Positions 1 through 11,154 are shown, numbered from the stretch's first letter. The stretch is 64,000 nt of DNA from Carnegiea gigantea (GCA_029747015.1 JAKOGI010000336.1:480001-544000); one strand, 5' to 3'. Program-made: numbers and translations. Notes: generated by a model not told the origin, from the sequence alone.

Positions 1-1837
1 GCTTGTGGTGCAGATACTAGGTAATTATAGCCACTGTTGACGTGAATGTTGGCATCTCATATTCACAGTCATAGGAAGTGGTTAGCTTTTCTTCATTTTA
101 TACTTAATTTAGTGTTTTAAAAAGCATTATTGTAATTAAATTAGGTTGCTGCTGAATGTGTTTAATTTTTGCTGTTTTGTAGAATATAGAAGAGACACAC
201 CAGAAAGACAAATCTACAACTGTTCCTGCTTCTAGCAAGAAGCACGGCTTACCAATGACATCTGGAGTTACTGGTCCAAAGCAGAGGAAGAACCAATTTG
301 AAGTGTGGGATCACTTTGAGAAGTTAGAGGAAGATAGTTATGCATTGCCCAAGGATGATGATTACAAAAGAGGGAGGTGTAAGGGTTACAAAACTGTTTT
401 GATTAGTGATAGTAGGTATGGCATTACAAATCTGAAATGTCATATTAAGGCTTATGTGAAGTTACAAGGCCAACATAATGTGAGACAAATGCTTTTGAAT
501 GTTTCCTTTTCTGCTGACATGTCATTAAGAAGTTCTAAACTAGATATCAATATCTATAGAGAGAAACTTATAAGAATGATTGTGCACCATGAACTGCCTT
601 TCTTGCTTTTAGAGTAAGGAGGAGTCAGAGATGTCCATGAACAATTGAATCCTGATGTGAAGTACATAACTAGAAACACATGTAAGGCTGACACGTTTAA
701 ACTTTACCAAAAGAACAAGAGTAGGATACAGGAGTTGCTAAGTGCATGTCCCAGTAGAGTTTCTCTAACGGCTGATTTTTGGAGTTCAATGACAGGTGAC
801 TCTTACATGTCTATCACTACCCATTTTATAGACAATGATTGGAAGCTTCAAGACTTTGTGCTATGCTTTTCATGCTTCCCCCCTCCATATAATGGTTCGT
901 TGATCAGTGAGAAGTTTTCTAAGTTGTTGGGTGAGAGTGGTTGGACTATTGAGCATAAATTGATGGCAGCTACTTTAAATAATGCTTCAAACGATGATAC
1001 TTTTGTTGATTCCTATATGACCAAGTTATTATCTCAAGGTGCTTTAACTTTAAGAGGCTGGTTTTTTAGGGTGTGATGCACTGCTCATGTGAATAATTTG
1101 ATTGTGAGATTAGGATTGAAAGAGCTTGATATTGTTATAAAGAAGGTTACAGATAGTGTGAAATATGTCAAAGGGTCACCTTCTAGGCTTATAAAGTATT
1201 TAGAAGCTTAAGAGACAAAAAGATTGTTTGTGTTAGAAAAGTAAAGCACAATGTGATGACGAGATGGAATTCCACTTATTTTATGCTTGAGGGTGCCTTA
1301 TTTTATAAAGGCGTCTTTGCTTATCTTGCCATAATATATAAGCATTATTCATTTTGCCCTTCTTATAATTAGAAGAAAGTTAAAGTGTTAGCTAAAATTT
1401 TCAAGCGTTACTTTGATGTGACTGAGCTTTTTTCGGGAAGTACATATCCCACCTCAAATCCATTCTTGCTTGGAGTTTGGCAAATACAACAGGGTGTACT
1501 AGAGGAGGCTACGAATCCCGATTCTTTCATTAAGGACATGGCGGCTAGAATGCAAAGTAAGTTTAATAGCTACTGGCAAGAGTGCAACTTGGTTCTGTCG
1601 GCGACTATTGCTTTGGATGCTCGATATAAATTAAGGGTGGTTGAGATTGCATACACTAAAATCTATGGACAAGAGGACTGTGCTTAAAGGACAAAGCAAG
1701 TTCTTGATACCTTGGCGGCACTTTTTGAGGAGTGTAAAGAGGAAAGTTCGCCGAATTTGGATACTCATATTTCTCAAGTGTAATAAATTCGTTCCAATCT
1801 TGAATCGGAAGCTGATGGTTTGGATCCTTATGAGAAC

Positions 1838-1970
1838 GTAAGTTTTATATTTTCTTTCAAATTTTGCAATATGTTAAATTCTAAATTTTCTTTAAAACAT
1901 TTACTCTCAATTAGATTTCGGATTTTAGATTTCAGAAAGCTCACTTGTTTTTGTTTGTTTGGTTATTAAG
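1838..1970 (+). other. Intron in the hAT transposase pseudogene
   Basis: The reading frame before (ending DPYEN) and after (starting DSDTTNARLF) is continuous once this AT-rich 133-bp stretch is removed. It begins GTAAGT and ends TTATTAAG. Both ends match plant splice-site consensus. The call rests on frame continuity and splice signals only. Confidence 0.7.
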
Positions 1971-2225
1971 GACTCGGACACCACGAATGCAAGGTTGTTT
2001 GTTGAGAAATCGGAGTTAGATTTATGTTTGGAATAACCACTTATGGGCAAAAAGCAAGAGATAGATACCTTGATGTGGTTGAAATCTCTTTTCTACTGTT
2101 CTTCTTCTCTAGTAAGGCTTGCAAGCGATGTGTTGAGCATTCTTATCATGTCGATTATTTTGGAGTCGGCTTTTAGTGTTGGAGATAGAATCTTAAAACC
2201 AACGAGATATTCTTTAACTCGCGAG

Positions 2226-2793
2226 TAGAGGTCATCAAAATTTGTTAACCAAAATTTCGATTAACCAAAAATCGGTTAAACGGAAAGTCGGTTCGTAAAA
2301 ATTGTGAACTGAAAACTGAATTGAAACATTCGGTTAACTGAATTTTCGGTGCGGTAAAAATGTGAATCGTAACCGAAACGAAAAATGCTTACTTAACGGG
2401 ATTTTCGGTGAAGATAACCGAATTTTCGGTTCAGTTACTGGTTAATGTTAATTTAAATTATTAATTTTCAATTTTCACTCCTTTTTTAATTAATTTAACT
2501 ATTTAGGACACCAAATATTAGTTTACACATTATTGTATATTTAATCTTATTTTTAACAATTACAAAATCTACACTTAACCAATATAAAATTTAGTCTTTT
2601 TAATAAAAGTGAAAGTTTTGCTTTCGGTTAACCATCGGTTAACCATGCGGTTAACCGAATCTGAATGACCGAACCAAAACCGAAATCGAAACCGAAACCG
2701 CAAAATTTTTTCAGTTTGGATAACCAAACCGAATTTTTTGGAATAATCAAACCGATTAACTGGTTTTTCGGTTCGGTTTTTTTCTCACCGCTA
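2226..2793. mobile_element. 568-bp non-autonomous hAT-type element nested in the transposase gene
   Basis: The insertion splits the hAT reading frame exactly between the residues TRE and PESVEALI. Its ends are imperfect inverted repeats: TAGAGGTCATCAAA on the left, and on the right the reverse complement of TAGCGGTGAGAAA. Both fit the TAGNGGTG form of hAT ends. Flanking octamers CTCGCGAG (2218-2225) and CGCCTGAG (2794-2801) can both derive from one 8-bp target duplication, probably CTCCTGAG. The interior is rich in dispersed CGGTTAACC / AACCGAA words and carries no ORF of note. It is a MITE-like, transposase-dependent element. Confidence 0.8.
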
Positions 2794-2915
2794 CGCCTGA
2801 GAGTGTAGAAGCTTTGATTTGCACAAGGAATTGGATATTTAGATTGAGAGTTGAGGTGGATTTGAAGACCATTTGGCTAAATAAAGATTTAATCATCCAA
2901 GTGAGGACCCAATAA

Positions 2916-3481
2916 GTTCAATACCTCTAGAACACCTCAAATGGAGGAAACCCCAAATCAAAAGTAAACTCTTTTGATTCTTGAAAGAACACCAAGATAA
3001 GCAACCCACCAATTAATCCCCTAAAGACTAAACACAAAGGATTAATATAAAGTGATGACTCCAAATCATCAGTCTAAAAGAGATAAAGATTAAGAGATTT
3101 TGGAGAGACAAAATGGCCTCCACTCTTAGGCTTTTTGGAAAATAGACATCTGAGGCTATCCATCCATGTAAAGTTTACCCAAAAAGGACCCCATTTACGT
3201 AGCCAAAGATGAGCTAGAAGTTAGGCCATATGTTCTGCCCAGAACAAGGAAGTAAAATAAAATAGGGTGACCTGGAGATAAAATAGCTAGGCTCCTTATT
3301 TAGGCTATTAAGTGCCATGTCACCTTTCCTAAGCTTACTTTGGGTCCCTCAAGGCCTCCAAACTGACAAGGACTTAGGAGAGCCAAGTACTTGGGTACCA
3401 CCCTCATAGGTGACTAAGGGCCCAAGTTGAATCCAAGCCTTGATATTGATTAGGAGGTTAGGCTTCATGGTTTGCCCTACA
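2916..3481 (-). repeat. Probable 3' LTR of a chromovirus-like Ty3/gypsy element
   Basis: Read on the minus strand, a purine-rich tract (about 3482-3499, AAGGAGGGGAGG) is followed directly by TGTAGGGCAAACC. That is the expected PPT-to-LTR junction just after the integrase C terminus. The LTR runs to roughly the hAT stop codon; its exact outer end is not clear. No protein coding is seen in it. Assignment comes from position and the PPT, not from a second LTR, which is absent. Confidence 0.55.
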
Positions 3482-4135
3482 TTAACCTCCCCTCCTTAAA
3501 GAGGATTTGCCCTCAAATCTCTAATGTCTTCATCTTCATGCTCAATGTAGGGAGTGAGATCTCTAACATTAAAAGTAGCGGAGACGTTCATGTCACCCGA
3601 AAGTTCTACCTTGTAGGTATTGTCTCCCACTTTGTGCCATCTCCCCTTGCCATAAGCTTACTTTTCCTCCTTGAAGGGAACCTTTCCTTCCTCAAATGTA
3701 GCCATACAAGATCTCCCAGTTTAAACTCAAGATGAGCTCGATTCTTATTGGCCTTGGTCTTGTATTGCTCATTTACCTTCTCAATTTAAGCTATCACTTG
3801 GTCATGTAGTTTCTTCATGGCCTCGGCTTCAAAGTTTACTTTGAACTCTTGAGGAATGGGAATGAGATCAAGAGGAATAATAGGGCTAAGGCCATAGCAT
3901 ACCTCAAAGGGTGAACGAGAAGTAGCATAGAAAGGAGCCCGGTTGTAGGCAAACTCCGCATGGGGGAGCTTAGTGTCCCAATCCTTTAAGCTCTAACTCA
4001 CCATACCTCTCAACAAGGTAGTGAGTGTATAGTTGGCGGCTTCCATTTGTGCATCGATTTCGGGGTGGCAAGTGGTACTAAAAAGTAATTTAGTCCCCAC
4101 TAGCCTCGATACACTACTCAAAAAGAGCTATATAA
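3482..4135 (-). pseudogene. Ty3/gypsy integrase C-terminal region (chromovirus-like fragment)
   Basis: Minus-strand translation gives, in order, the integrase C-terminal motifs HAEFAYNRAPFYAT, SRSPFEVCYGLSP, KVNEQYKTKANKNR, GDLVWLHLRKERFP, then (after a frameshift near 3645) DNTYKVELSGDMNVSATFNV and DLRANPL before a stop. These are typical of plant chromovirus-like Ty3/gypsy polyproteins, where integrase inserts cDNA in the nucleus. No chromodomain is visible after DLRANPL. The catalytic core N-terminal to this is missing; the fragment begins abruptly at the junction with Athila gag near 4135. Frameshifts and stops make it non-functional. Confidence 0.75.
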
Positions 4136-5240
4136 CGACGGAAATAACCAAAAGCGTCTCCATCATTGTCTCTGAATTGGATTTTTGAGGTGCTTGTTGA
4201 GGGTAAGGTCATCTTTGAAATCTAGGGGTGATCGAAAATTCATTTAAGGCATAGGAGGGGTATTAGACCTATAGAAGAAATTGGAGTGATTCCTCCAACT
4301 AGGAATGTAAGTGTTAGAGAATCGGTCATTGGTTAGTTTAGGGTTATATGTGTTAACAGAGTTGACCGAGTCACTTGTACCTTAGGCAAATGGACTCTCG
4401 ACTTGACAATCACAGTCAAATGATTAACAGACCCACAGATTTCACATGATGGGGAATGGGTGCTTGAAATAGTGGCATTAACATTCAATCATTCTAACCT
4501 TTAAGATATGGCATCTACATTAGTGGAAAGCATAGAGATAGCATCAAGTTTTAACTTGCCTCCAACCCTCTTGGATTGGCTTCTCTCATTAGACCATTGG
4601 TAGTCATTTAATAACACCTCCTTAATAAGATTGAAAGCCTCGTCTTTCGTCTTGATCATAAGTGTACCACCTGCTGTCGGGTCTATAGTAGACCGCGCCG
4701 AGTGAGTGACTCCATTGTAGAAGGCTTGCACCAACATCCACCGTTGGAGACCATGATGTGGACATAGCCTCAATAGGTCCTTAAAACACTCCTAAGCTTC
4801 ATATAGCGACTTGCCCTCCCTTTGAGTGAAAGTGGTGATTTGGTTTCTCAACTCCCCGTCTTGTTAAGAGGAAAGAATTTTACAAAAAGACCTTCGTAAG
4901 CATATCCAATGTTGTGATGCATCTATAAGGAAAAGAATGAAGTCATGCTCTGTCTTTGTCCCAAGTGAAAAGGGAAATAGCCGCAATCGAGTAGCATCGG
5001 TAGAAACTCTGTTGAGCTTCAATGTGTCGAAAACCTCTAAGAATACTGAGAGGTCTGAGTCGGGATCTTCTAACGGCGTGCCTCCAAATGGGGATTGTCG
5101 CACCATCGAAATAAGAGTCAGCTTGAGCTCAAATTTTTGGCTTTCACATTTGGTCGAGCAGTACTAGAGGCAATGCCTTAGACTCCTGGGGTGACAAAAT
5201 CTTGAAGCGTCCTTCTTTGCTCATCCCCTCCTCCCGCCAT
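4136..5240 (-). pseudogene. Athila-type Gag remnant (copy A1)
   Basis: The probable start is the ATG at 5238-5240 (MAGGGDEQRRTLQDFV). The core Gag region matches Athila elements: GTPLEDPDSDLSVFLEVFDT, LRLFPFSLG, LRNQITTF, LRLCPHHGLQRWMLVQAFYN and GGTLMIKTKDEAFNLI. Gag forms the retrotransposon particle. Stops lie at 4864-4866 and about 4791, with frameshifts near 5170. A zinc knuckle (CEICGSVNHLTV, about 4400-4440) keeps three ligands, but a one-base deletion removes the last Cys. The sequence closely parallels copy A2 at 20884-22080. It breaks off at about 4135, where unrelated integrase sequence begins, so the protease-polymerase part is lost. Confidence 0.85.
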
Positions 5241-5483
5241 CGTTAAAGAGGCTTCTTGAGCTTTGGCTTTGCTCCTCTGAGTTCAACTTGTTCCTCCTAG
5301 AGCAAAAAATTCTTCTATTTTTAGATCGAATTCAAACAGAAAGGGACTTCGCATATAAGCATAGAAATCCTACAAAGATCAGCGCAAAACACTACCAACG
5401 TAAATGAAGAAATTATGATGAAAAAGAAAAGACAAAAAAGTACTTCATCAATCTAAATAGGGGAATTCAATATCTACAAATTG

Positions 5484-5501
5484 GTTCCAAAAACGGTGCC
5501 A
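5484..5501 (-). other. Primer-binding site of Athila copy A1
   Basis: The minus strand reads TGGCACCGTTTTTGGAAC just after the LTR. This is a degenerate form of the Athila site TGGCGCCGTTGCC found in copy A2. It would have primed minus-strand cDNA from a tRNA (tRNA-Asp in described Athila elements). The second half is poorly conserved. The stretch 5241-5483 is untranslated leader without a recognisable gene. Confidence 0.65.
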
Positions 5502-5507
5502 AAAACT

Positions 5508-6742
5508 TCACACTACTAAAAGCACCCGGGGGTTGTAGTATAGTTTTAATATCGTTTCTACAGAGACCAGGCGTTATCCATTGAGCTTTTGCCTATTATA
5601 AAAGGCTAACCAAACAAATTCCAATGGGTTGTTTCAGGTATCGCTAATTAACTACCGAAAATTCAATCAAATTAAAATCATCTAGGAAATTGTTTCGCCC
5701 AGTAAATAGTTGGATCGTTGGACTTAAATATGCACTTTACTTAGATCTAGATGATTCAAAGGAGTGCAATTGAACTAAAAATTCAAACTAAATTGCCTAA
5801 ATTAATTCAATTAACATTCTTTCAAATGTCCTTGTTTTTGGTCTTGGTTATAGATTTTTTATTGTTGGGATTTCCTCTCAAAGAAGAATTCTCTTTCAAG
5901 AATCGTTAAATTGAGTTCTAACTTGTTGTTCTAATAGTGGGTTTTGTCTTTCAGTACTTCACTCAACTATCTAGTACAAGCAAGCAAATCTGCCCAAAAA
6001 TTTGTTCACAATAGTTCATTCACAAGATATAATTCAATCATACCAATTTAGATAAAACACAAATACTGAAAATTAAAGATCCAACATCAATACTTTTGGC
6101 TAACAAGTCCCTAGATTGAATAAAACTACTCACACATAATTGGAATTAACAACATCTAAATAAGAGTTAAAGAAGAGACTAGAAGGAAAGAAAACTTAGC
6201 ACCAATGGTGGTCTTCAGCAGCTTCCCAATCTCCAAGCCTCTAAGTGTCAATCTTCCACTTCAATTCCCCCTATTGTTCTAAGGAAAACTTAAAAATCCT
6301 AAAACTAATGACAGAAATGAGATAGAGATAAGTGATAGATGTCTTAGCTCCCTCCCCTTTGAAGCCAAAAAACCCTTTTTAAGCATAAACACAAGCATCC
6401 TCAGCCACAAGATGAAGGAAGACGAAGAGGCAGGCAGTTTTGAGCTCACCACAGACCGTAGCCTGCACTACATCACATTTGTGGCCGCCTCTATCTCAAA
6501 ATTCTTTGGCTCTTTTTTCTTCCTCAAGGGCATGGTGACTTGGGGACATCCATAGGGAGTCAAATCATAGTCAATTGGGGTCAAAGTAAGGGCAAAAAAG
6601 TCATAAAACCTACAAAACATAGAAAAGAACCATACCTAAGCATAAAATGGGATTAGGAGTGTACACTACAACGTGAAGTTCATAATTCTCCCTAAAAATC
6701 CAGTAAAATGATTCCAAAATGAAGTAAAATAAGCATTTATCA
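5508..6742 (-). repeat. 5' LTR of Athila copy A1
   Basis: The minus strand starts TGATAAATGC at 6742 and runs 1235 bp, essentially the same length as the 5' LTR of A2 (1236 bp), with homology along its whole length. A TATA-like TTAAAAAGGG lies near 6378 at the position of TTAAATAGGG in A2. The conserved block GTGAAGTACTGAAAG (minus strand, about 5950) is also present. No second LTR exists for this copy. Confidence 0.85.
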
Positions 6743-7200
6743 GTAATACACCCCTATAATTTGTAGACAATCCAGCTATCTTATCGACTCTCTAGTCCCT
6801 ATTAATTTCCTACAAAATAATAAGAATTACCTTGTATATAGACATAAAGCCTCTACTATTTAACCCATGAACAAGTAGGAAAACAATATTTATAGTTCCC
6901 TTGATGTCAAGTAACGTTATAATTCCCCTTATGCTATTGCCTATGCATATATGACACCTCATATAACATCCCAATTATCATGTGTACTTTTCAACCTTAA
7001 ATTTTTCCTTAAAATTTATCTATCTTTCTTAGTATATAATAATGTCAACTAAAGTGACCATGAAACACATATATATAAGCACATACAGACCTTCACATTG
7101 GGAAATACACTTTTGCCTTATATTAGCATTCATATAAATAATAAACCATGACTTCAACACTCATATCACTTTTATCATAAATAAACGACTATTGGCGGTG
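6743..7200 (-). repeat. Left arm of a ~460-bp inverted repeat pair
   Basis: The reverse complement of this stretch aligns along its length with 10208-10675. Shared words include GATAATTGGGAT, ATGATAAAAGTGA and AGGGACTA. It abuts the start of the Athila A1 LTR at 6742, so the Athila insertion or a breakpoint cut it there. No ORF is credible. It is probably part of an older LTR element. Confidence 0.7.
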
Positions 7201-7616
7201 AACTATGCCTTCGTACCTAGTTCGGAATTTTGTATACTTGACCACAAGTCGGTCTACATTATCATCTAATTTAAATCATATTTTCATCTCCAAGGTGCAG
7301 TATGATGATTATACCTTATGGTTATGTCATTTTGTGGCTAATAACATGTAAAATGAAATAATTATTTGAATTGTCTTGTTACATTAACGGTGAACCCTTT
7401 TACTACTTTATTGTATGTTAATCAACGAAGATTGGGCTTCCCAATCAGCCCTACTATGTGCATATAGATTAAATGATCGTAATGGAGATTCATGCTCTTA
7501 TTGTTAAATGTTTTACTAATGGGACATTAGTCTAATAATGTTGGCTGCCTCTATAAGATAATTAAAGGAGCAAATGTTTTAAGTCATTTTGATAAATAAA
7601 ATGAATTTTACTGTGT

Positions 7617-7948
7617 TCTAAATTATCTTACTTCATAACGTCATCTTGTGCTATGTCGGTTTGCCTTATTGTTTTTTTATTTTCTATTTCAGGTTCATCT
7701 AAAAAGGAGTTCAAGTGTTTGGACAGATCACGTGTAAAAGATATAGGCTCACTATTTACAGTGATAATTATCTTTATAATATATGACTTATAGTAATGGC
7801 TCTATGGAACTATCCAACCACAATAAAATGATTAGTTCTTTATTACCTCTTTTCTTATTACAACAAATGTTATCGTTCATAGTATGAGCATTGTGTCACC
7901 TCTTAGGTATTTCTAAAAGTAATTCTTCGAAAATGTCAGGGCATTATA
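7617..7948 (+). repeat. LTR-like direct repeat, copy 1 (end of a 5' LTR)
   Basis: This segment aligns with 11155-11530 in the same orientation, from AACGTCATCTTGTGCTA through to the LTR-like end (GGGCATTATA here, GGGGCGTTACA in copy 2). Copy 1 lacks about 44 bp present in copy 2. A tRNA-Met-type primer site follows immediately, so this is read as the 3' end of a 5' LTR. The LTR start could not be fixed. Confidence 0.65.
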
Positions 7949-7950
7949 GA

Positions 7951-7968
7951 TGGTATCAAAACCTTAGG
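7951..7968 (+). other. Primer-binding site (tRNA-Met type)
   Basis: TGGTATCAAAACCTTAGG follows the LTR end by 2 bp. It matches the plant LTR-retrotransposon consensus TGGTATCAGAGCC (initiator tRNA-Met complement) with A-for-G changes. Confidence 0.65.
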
Positions 7969-8666
7969 TTTACAAGAGGAGAATATGATATGGAATAGAA
8001 TAAGTAGATATAAGATTGAGTAGGCACAATACACAGTGTATGGGTATTACACTGCTATTATTTGATACTATGTGTTTATATTGTTTTAGTTTTTCCTGGC
8101 TACCATAGATTTTGCAGATCCACAGGTATGCATCTAGAGATTAAAATGGATATAGTATGCCTTTTTAAGTTTATGATTTTTAGTGAATTGATGGGTTGCA
8201 TGTTTGTTGATGCTGAGCTTCTCGGAATGAAGTTATAAGTGTATATACAAAGATACGTAGGCTCCATGAAAAGTGTATTTGAGGAACTGTTTGAAGGCTC
8301 TACGAAGGAGCTTTGATCATGAAAAGTCCAGCATGATAATATGCACAATGTCAGCATTATATGCAAGAATATATGTTTATGTGTTGGATGATGAACAATA
8401 AAGTGTGGACGTTTGAAATTCTTTTGGAAACAATGATATTGATTATTTGGATGAGAAGTCTACAGGTCTTATAGGTTCTTTAATATGAATGACCGCAGTT
8501 ATTGTTGCTATTTTATCTAGAGACAATATACAAACAAGGGAAGAATTAAGGATGGAGTGTACGTATATCTAATAATTTGGACATTACATGAGTTCTTAGA
8601 TAAGTGCGTATACTATGACATAAGAAGTTAATAATGCTTGTTCAAGCTATGTGTCTTAGTAGGAAT

Positions 8667-8719
<53 letters not shown>

Positions 8720-9140
8720 ATAGTTCTAGTAGTTTTACATATGACATAGGTTGAATGATAGAGATGCAATCGCAGTATAAGGTGTAATTATGATTATCCA
8801 TATGACTTGGGAAGAACACATTGTGCAGCGGGTTATAAAAATCTGAAGAGTTTGTAGGATGACTGTTTCATAAATATTTGGAATGAGACCTAATTATCCA
8901 AGTAGTCAATTAAGGCTTTTAAGAGGTTTAAAAAAAGGTCTAAAGGGTTTGATAGTTTGGGAAGAATATATCCTTTGGGATTGCATTCAACTTTGAATTA
9001 GATGGGATATATGACGAGTTAAGTGAATATGTGTTTATTATAATTAATTATTTGATCATTTCGGGGGAAACATAGAAATATGTAATTCATACAAAATTAT
9101 GCTTATAGTTAGTTATAGTTTATAGTTAGCTACTTACGAG
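7969..9140. other. Internal non-coding remnant of an LTR element
   Basis: The stretch lies between the primer site and the GC-rich hAT-type insertion. I recognise no gag or polymerase motif in either strand. The only distinctive feature is a dinucleotide tract at 8670-8715. It is probably decayed internal sequence of the element whose LTR remnants end at 7948 and 11530. Confidence 0.4.
8670..8715. repeat. (GT)23 microsatellite
   Basis: An uninterrupted GT dinucleotide run of 46 bp. It generates an artefactual poly-(His-Thr) reading frame on the minus strand, which is not a gene. Confidence 0.95.
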
Positions 9141-9881
9141 TAGGGATGGCAATGGGGCAGGGAATCCCCACCCCGTATTGGGGAAAAATCCCCATCCACA
9201 ATGGGGATGGGGATGGGGATGGCGATGGCGATGGGGACAGAAATAAATCCCCGAGCGGGGATGGGGCTGGGATGGGGTGAAAATTTACCTCATCCCTGTC
9301 CGTGCTTCCCTCGTCAAGAAAATATCCCTGTCCCCATCCTTGTTTCCCCATCCCTAGTTGGGAAAAAATCCCCATTCCTGTCCCCGCATATTAATTTAAA
9401 ATTAAATATGAGCCTTTTATTTGTAAACATAATACTAAGGTTATATCTGTGCATTAAGTTTAAAAAATCATAGATTGTATGGACTTATTTTGTATAATTT
9501 TTGCATTGCTAGACTTATATTGTATGAACTTGTAAAATTTTAATTTCGGTTAGATTCTAAAGTTTAATGAATTTTCTTGGAATTATGTTGCATGGAGCCT
9601 ACAAGAGCTTATTGTACAATTAATTAGACTAGGATTTAGGGATGATAAATTGGGCTTTTATCTAAAACTTGTAATATAGCTATCATAAAGGAGTGGAAAA
9701 ATGGTGGGCAAAAATCTCCGTTGGGGCCCTGTCTGGGATTAGATCCCCACTGAGGACGTGGACATGGGGACATTTTTTCCCCGCAACAGGGAATGGGACA
9801 GAGACGGAGGATGGGGATCTTAGCGGGGATGTGGATGGGGTATATGCCCACCATCCCCAACCCACCCCGTTGTCATCCCTA
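9141..9881. mobile_element. GC-rich 741-bp non-autonomous hAT-type element
   Basis: The element begins TAGGGATGGCAATGGGG and ends with the inverted counterpart CCGTTGTCATCCCTA. It is flanked by octamers CTTACGAG (9133-9140) and CTTACGGT (9882-9889), which agree at 6 of 8 positions, as expected of an 8-bp hAT target duplication. Both ends carry runs of GGGGAT / ATCCCC that can fold back on each other over about 200 bp, with an AT-rich centre. Open frames on both strands here are by-products of the G/C-rich repeats. No transposase is encoded. Confidence 0.8.
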
Positions 9882-10207
9882 CTTACGGTAACAGTGACTT
9901 GGGATGCTAACGGGGAAGTATGGACGTATGAAACTCTAAAATATTTTATACATTTTGGTAGCATGATATGTTCGATTTGGATGGTTCTCTTTTGCTAGTC
10001 CTACATGGCAATATATTTTGCTATTTTGCATTAATGAGGCCTAAGCTAGCTTATATTTATCCATAGTTGTTTAAAGTTATACGGGTGTTGGTTGACCTTT
10101 TGGAGTTCATAGTTCATCAAGGATTGACAGTTCATTGAGAAGATATTCTTTTACAGTTGAATTCATGCTGAATTAGTATGTATGTGGAATTATTTGCATA
10201 TTTGATT

Positions 10208-10675
10208 ATGACTAATAGTCATTTACTTATGATAAAAGTGACATGAGGCGTTAAGATCATAACATATTATTTTATATGAGTGCCAATATAGGGCAAAAGT
10301 TTATTTCCTAATGTGAAGGTACGTCTGTGAGTATATAAATATGTGTTTGATTGTCATCATCATTGAGGTTATTTATATAATGCGAAAGACAAATAAATGT
10401 TAAAGCTAGAAAATACATATGATAATTGGGATATTATATGGGTATCATATACACATGGGCAATGGTATAATTAAGGGTATTCACATACGGTATTTGATAT
10501 CAAGGAAACTATACATAGAGTTATCTTACTTGTTTATGAGTTAAATAGTTTAGGCTTTATATCTATACGAAGGGTAATTCTGATTGTTTTGATGGAACTA
10601 GATAGGGACTAAAGAGTTTGTATGATAATTGGATCATCTGTAAATTTTAGGGGTGTGTTACCTAAGGAGGAGTCC
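10208..10675 (+). repeat. Right arm of the ~460-bp inverted repeat pair
   Basis: Aligns with the reverse complement of 6743-7200. It ends at GGGGTGTGTTACC, where the left arm ends GGGGTGTATTAC next to the Athila LTR. It lies upstream of LTR-like copy 2 and may belong to the same element. 9890-10207 and 10676-11154 hold no recognisable gene. Confidence 0.7.
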
Positions 10676-11154
10676 ATTGTGACCTAAAATCAAAAGGAGA
10701 TCTCAAGTATTAAGTTCAGTATATGAAGAGGCATATCAAAATATATGACAACATGGATGGATTTAGAGACTTTTTTTGGGCAAGGTTTGATTGGAGAATT
10801 TAACAATGGATAGCAGTTTCAAGGACAAAACTTTCTTTAAGAAGAGAAGGATGTATGCCTTAAAAATTTATCATTATTAAGATGGGAAAAAGAATATTGT
10901 CATCATCACCATGTGGACTTACAAAAGTGGGATAATTTTTGGTTGAGAAGTTGGGCTTGTATTACCCAAGAAGTGCCAGCCAAGAAAATTAGTGGGAATG
11001 TGGATTTTGGATTATGGAGAATACCACTCCTTTAATTGTTTTGACTAGATAATTAGATGATTACAATGCACCACCTTGGGACTTCTTAGCATAAATAATC
11101 ATACATTCACCTTGCCATTCCTAAACCTTTGTGTCAATGAATTTAACTATGCAC

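Larger units (their letters stand above)
183..2915 (+). pseudogene. hAT-superfamily transposase (BED zinc finger, RNase H-like core, hAT dimerisation domain), decayed and split
   Basis: This is the remnant of a plant RICESLEEPER/DAYSLEEPER-like hAT transposase, a nuclear DNA-binding cut-and-paste enzyme. It starts after a likely splice acceptor (ttttgtag ending at 182). An N-terminal BED zinc finger lies at about 270-480. The transposase core follows at 645-1210, with motifs such as LTADFWSSMT and VKYVKGS. The RNase H-like C-terminal part is at 1385-1837. A 133-bp GT-AG intron (1838-1970) precedes the dimerisation domain at 1971-2225, with the signature ESAFSVG. The frame resumes after a nested insertion at 2796 (PESVEALI) and ends at a TAA at 2913-2915. 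There are in-frame stops near 615, 1074, 1209, 1685, 1782 and 2034, some consistent with CGA-to-TGA change. Two of the four BED zinc ligands are lost. Family assignment is secure; the gene is non-functional. Confidence 0.9.

Noticed and set aside
183..2915. Functional domesticated hAT transposase gene
   Set aside because: Several in-frame stops, loss of zinc ligands and a nested insertion rule out a working protein.
8628..8819. ORF with a His-Thr run
   Set aside because: Translation of the (GT)n microsatellite.
9130..9964. Overlapping Met-Gly and Pro-rich ORFs on both strands
   Set aside because: By-products of GGGGAT/ATCCCC runs in a non-autonomous hAT-type element.
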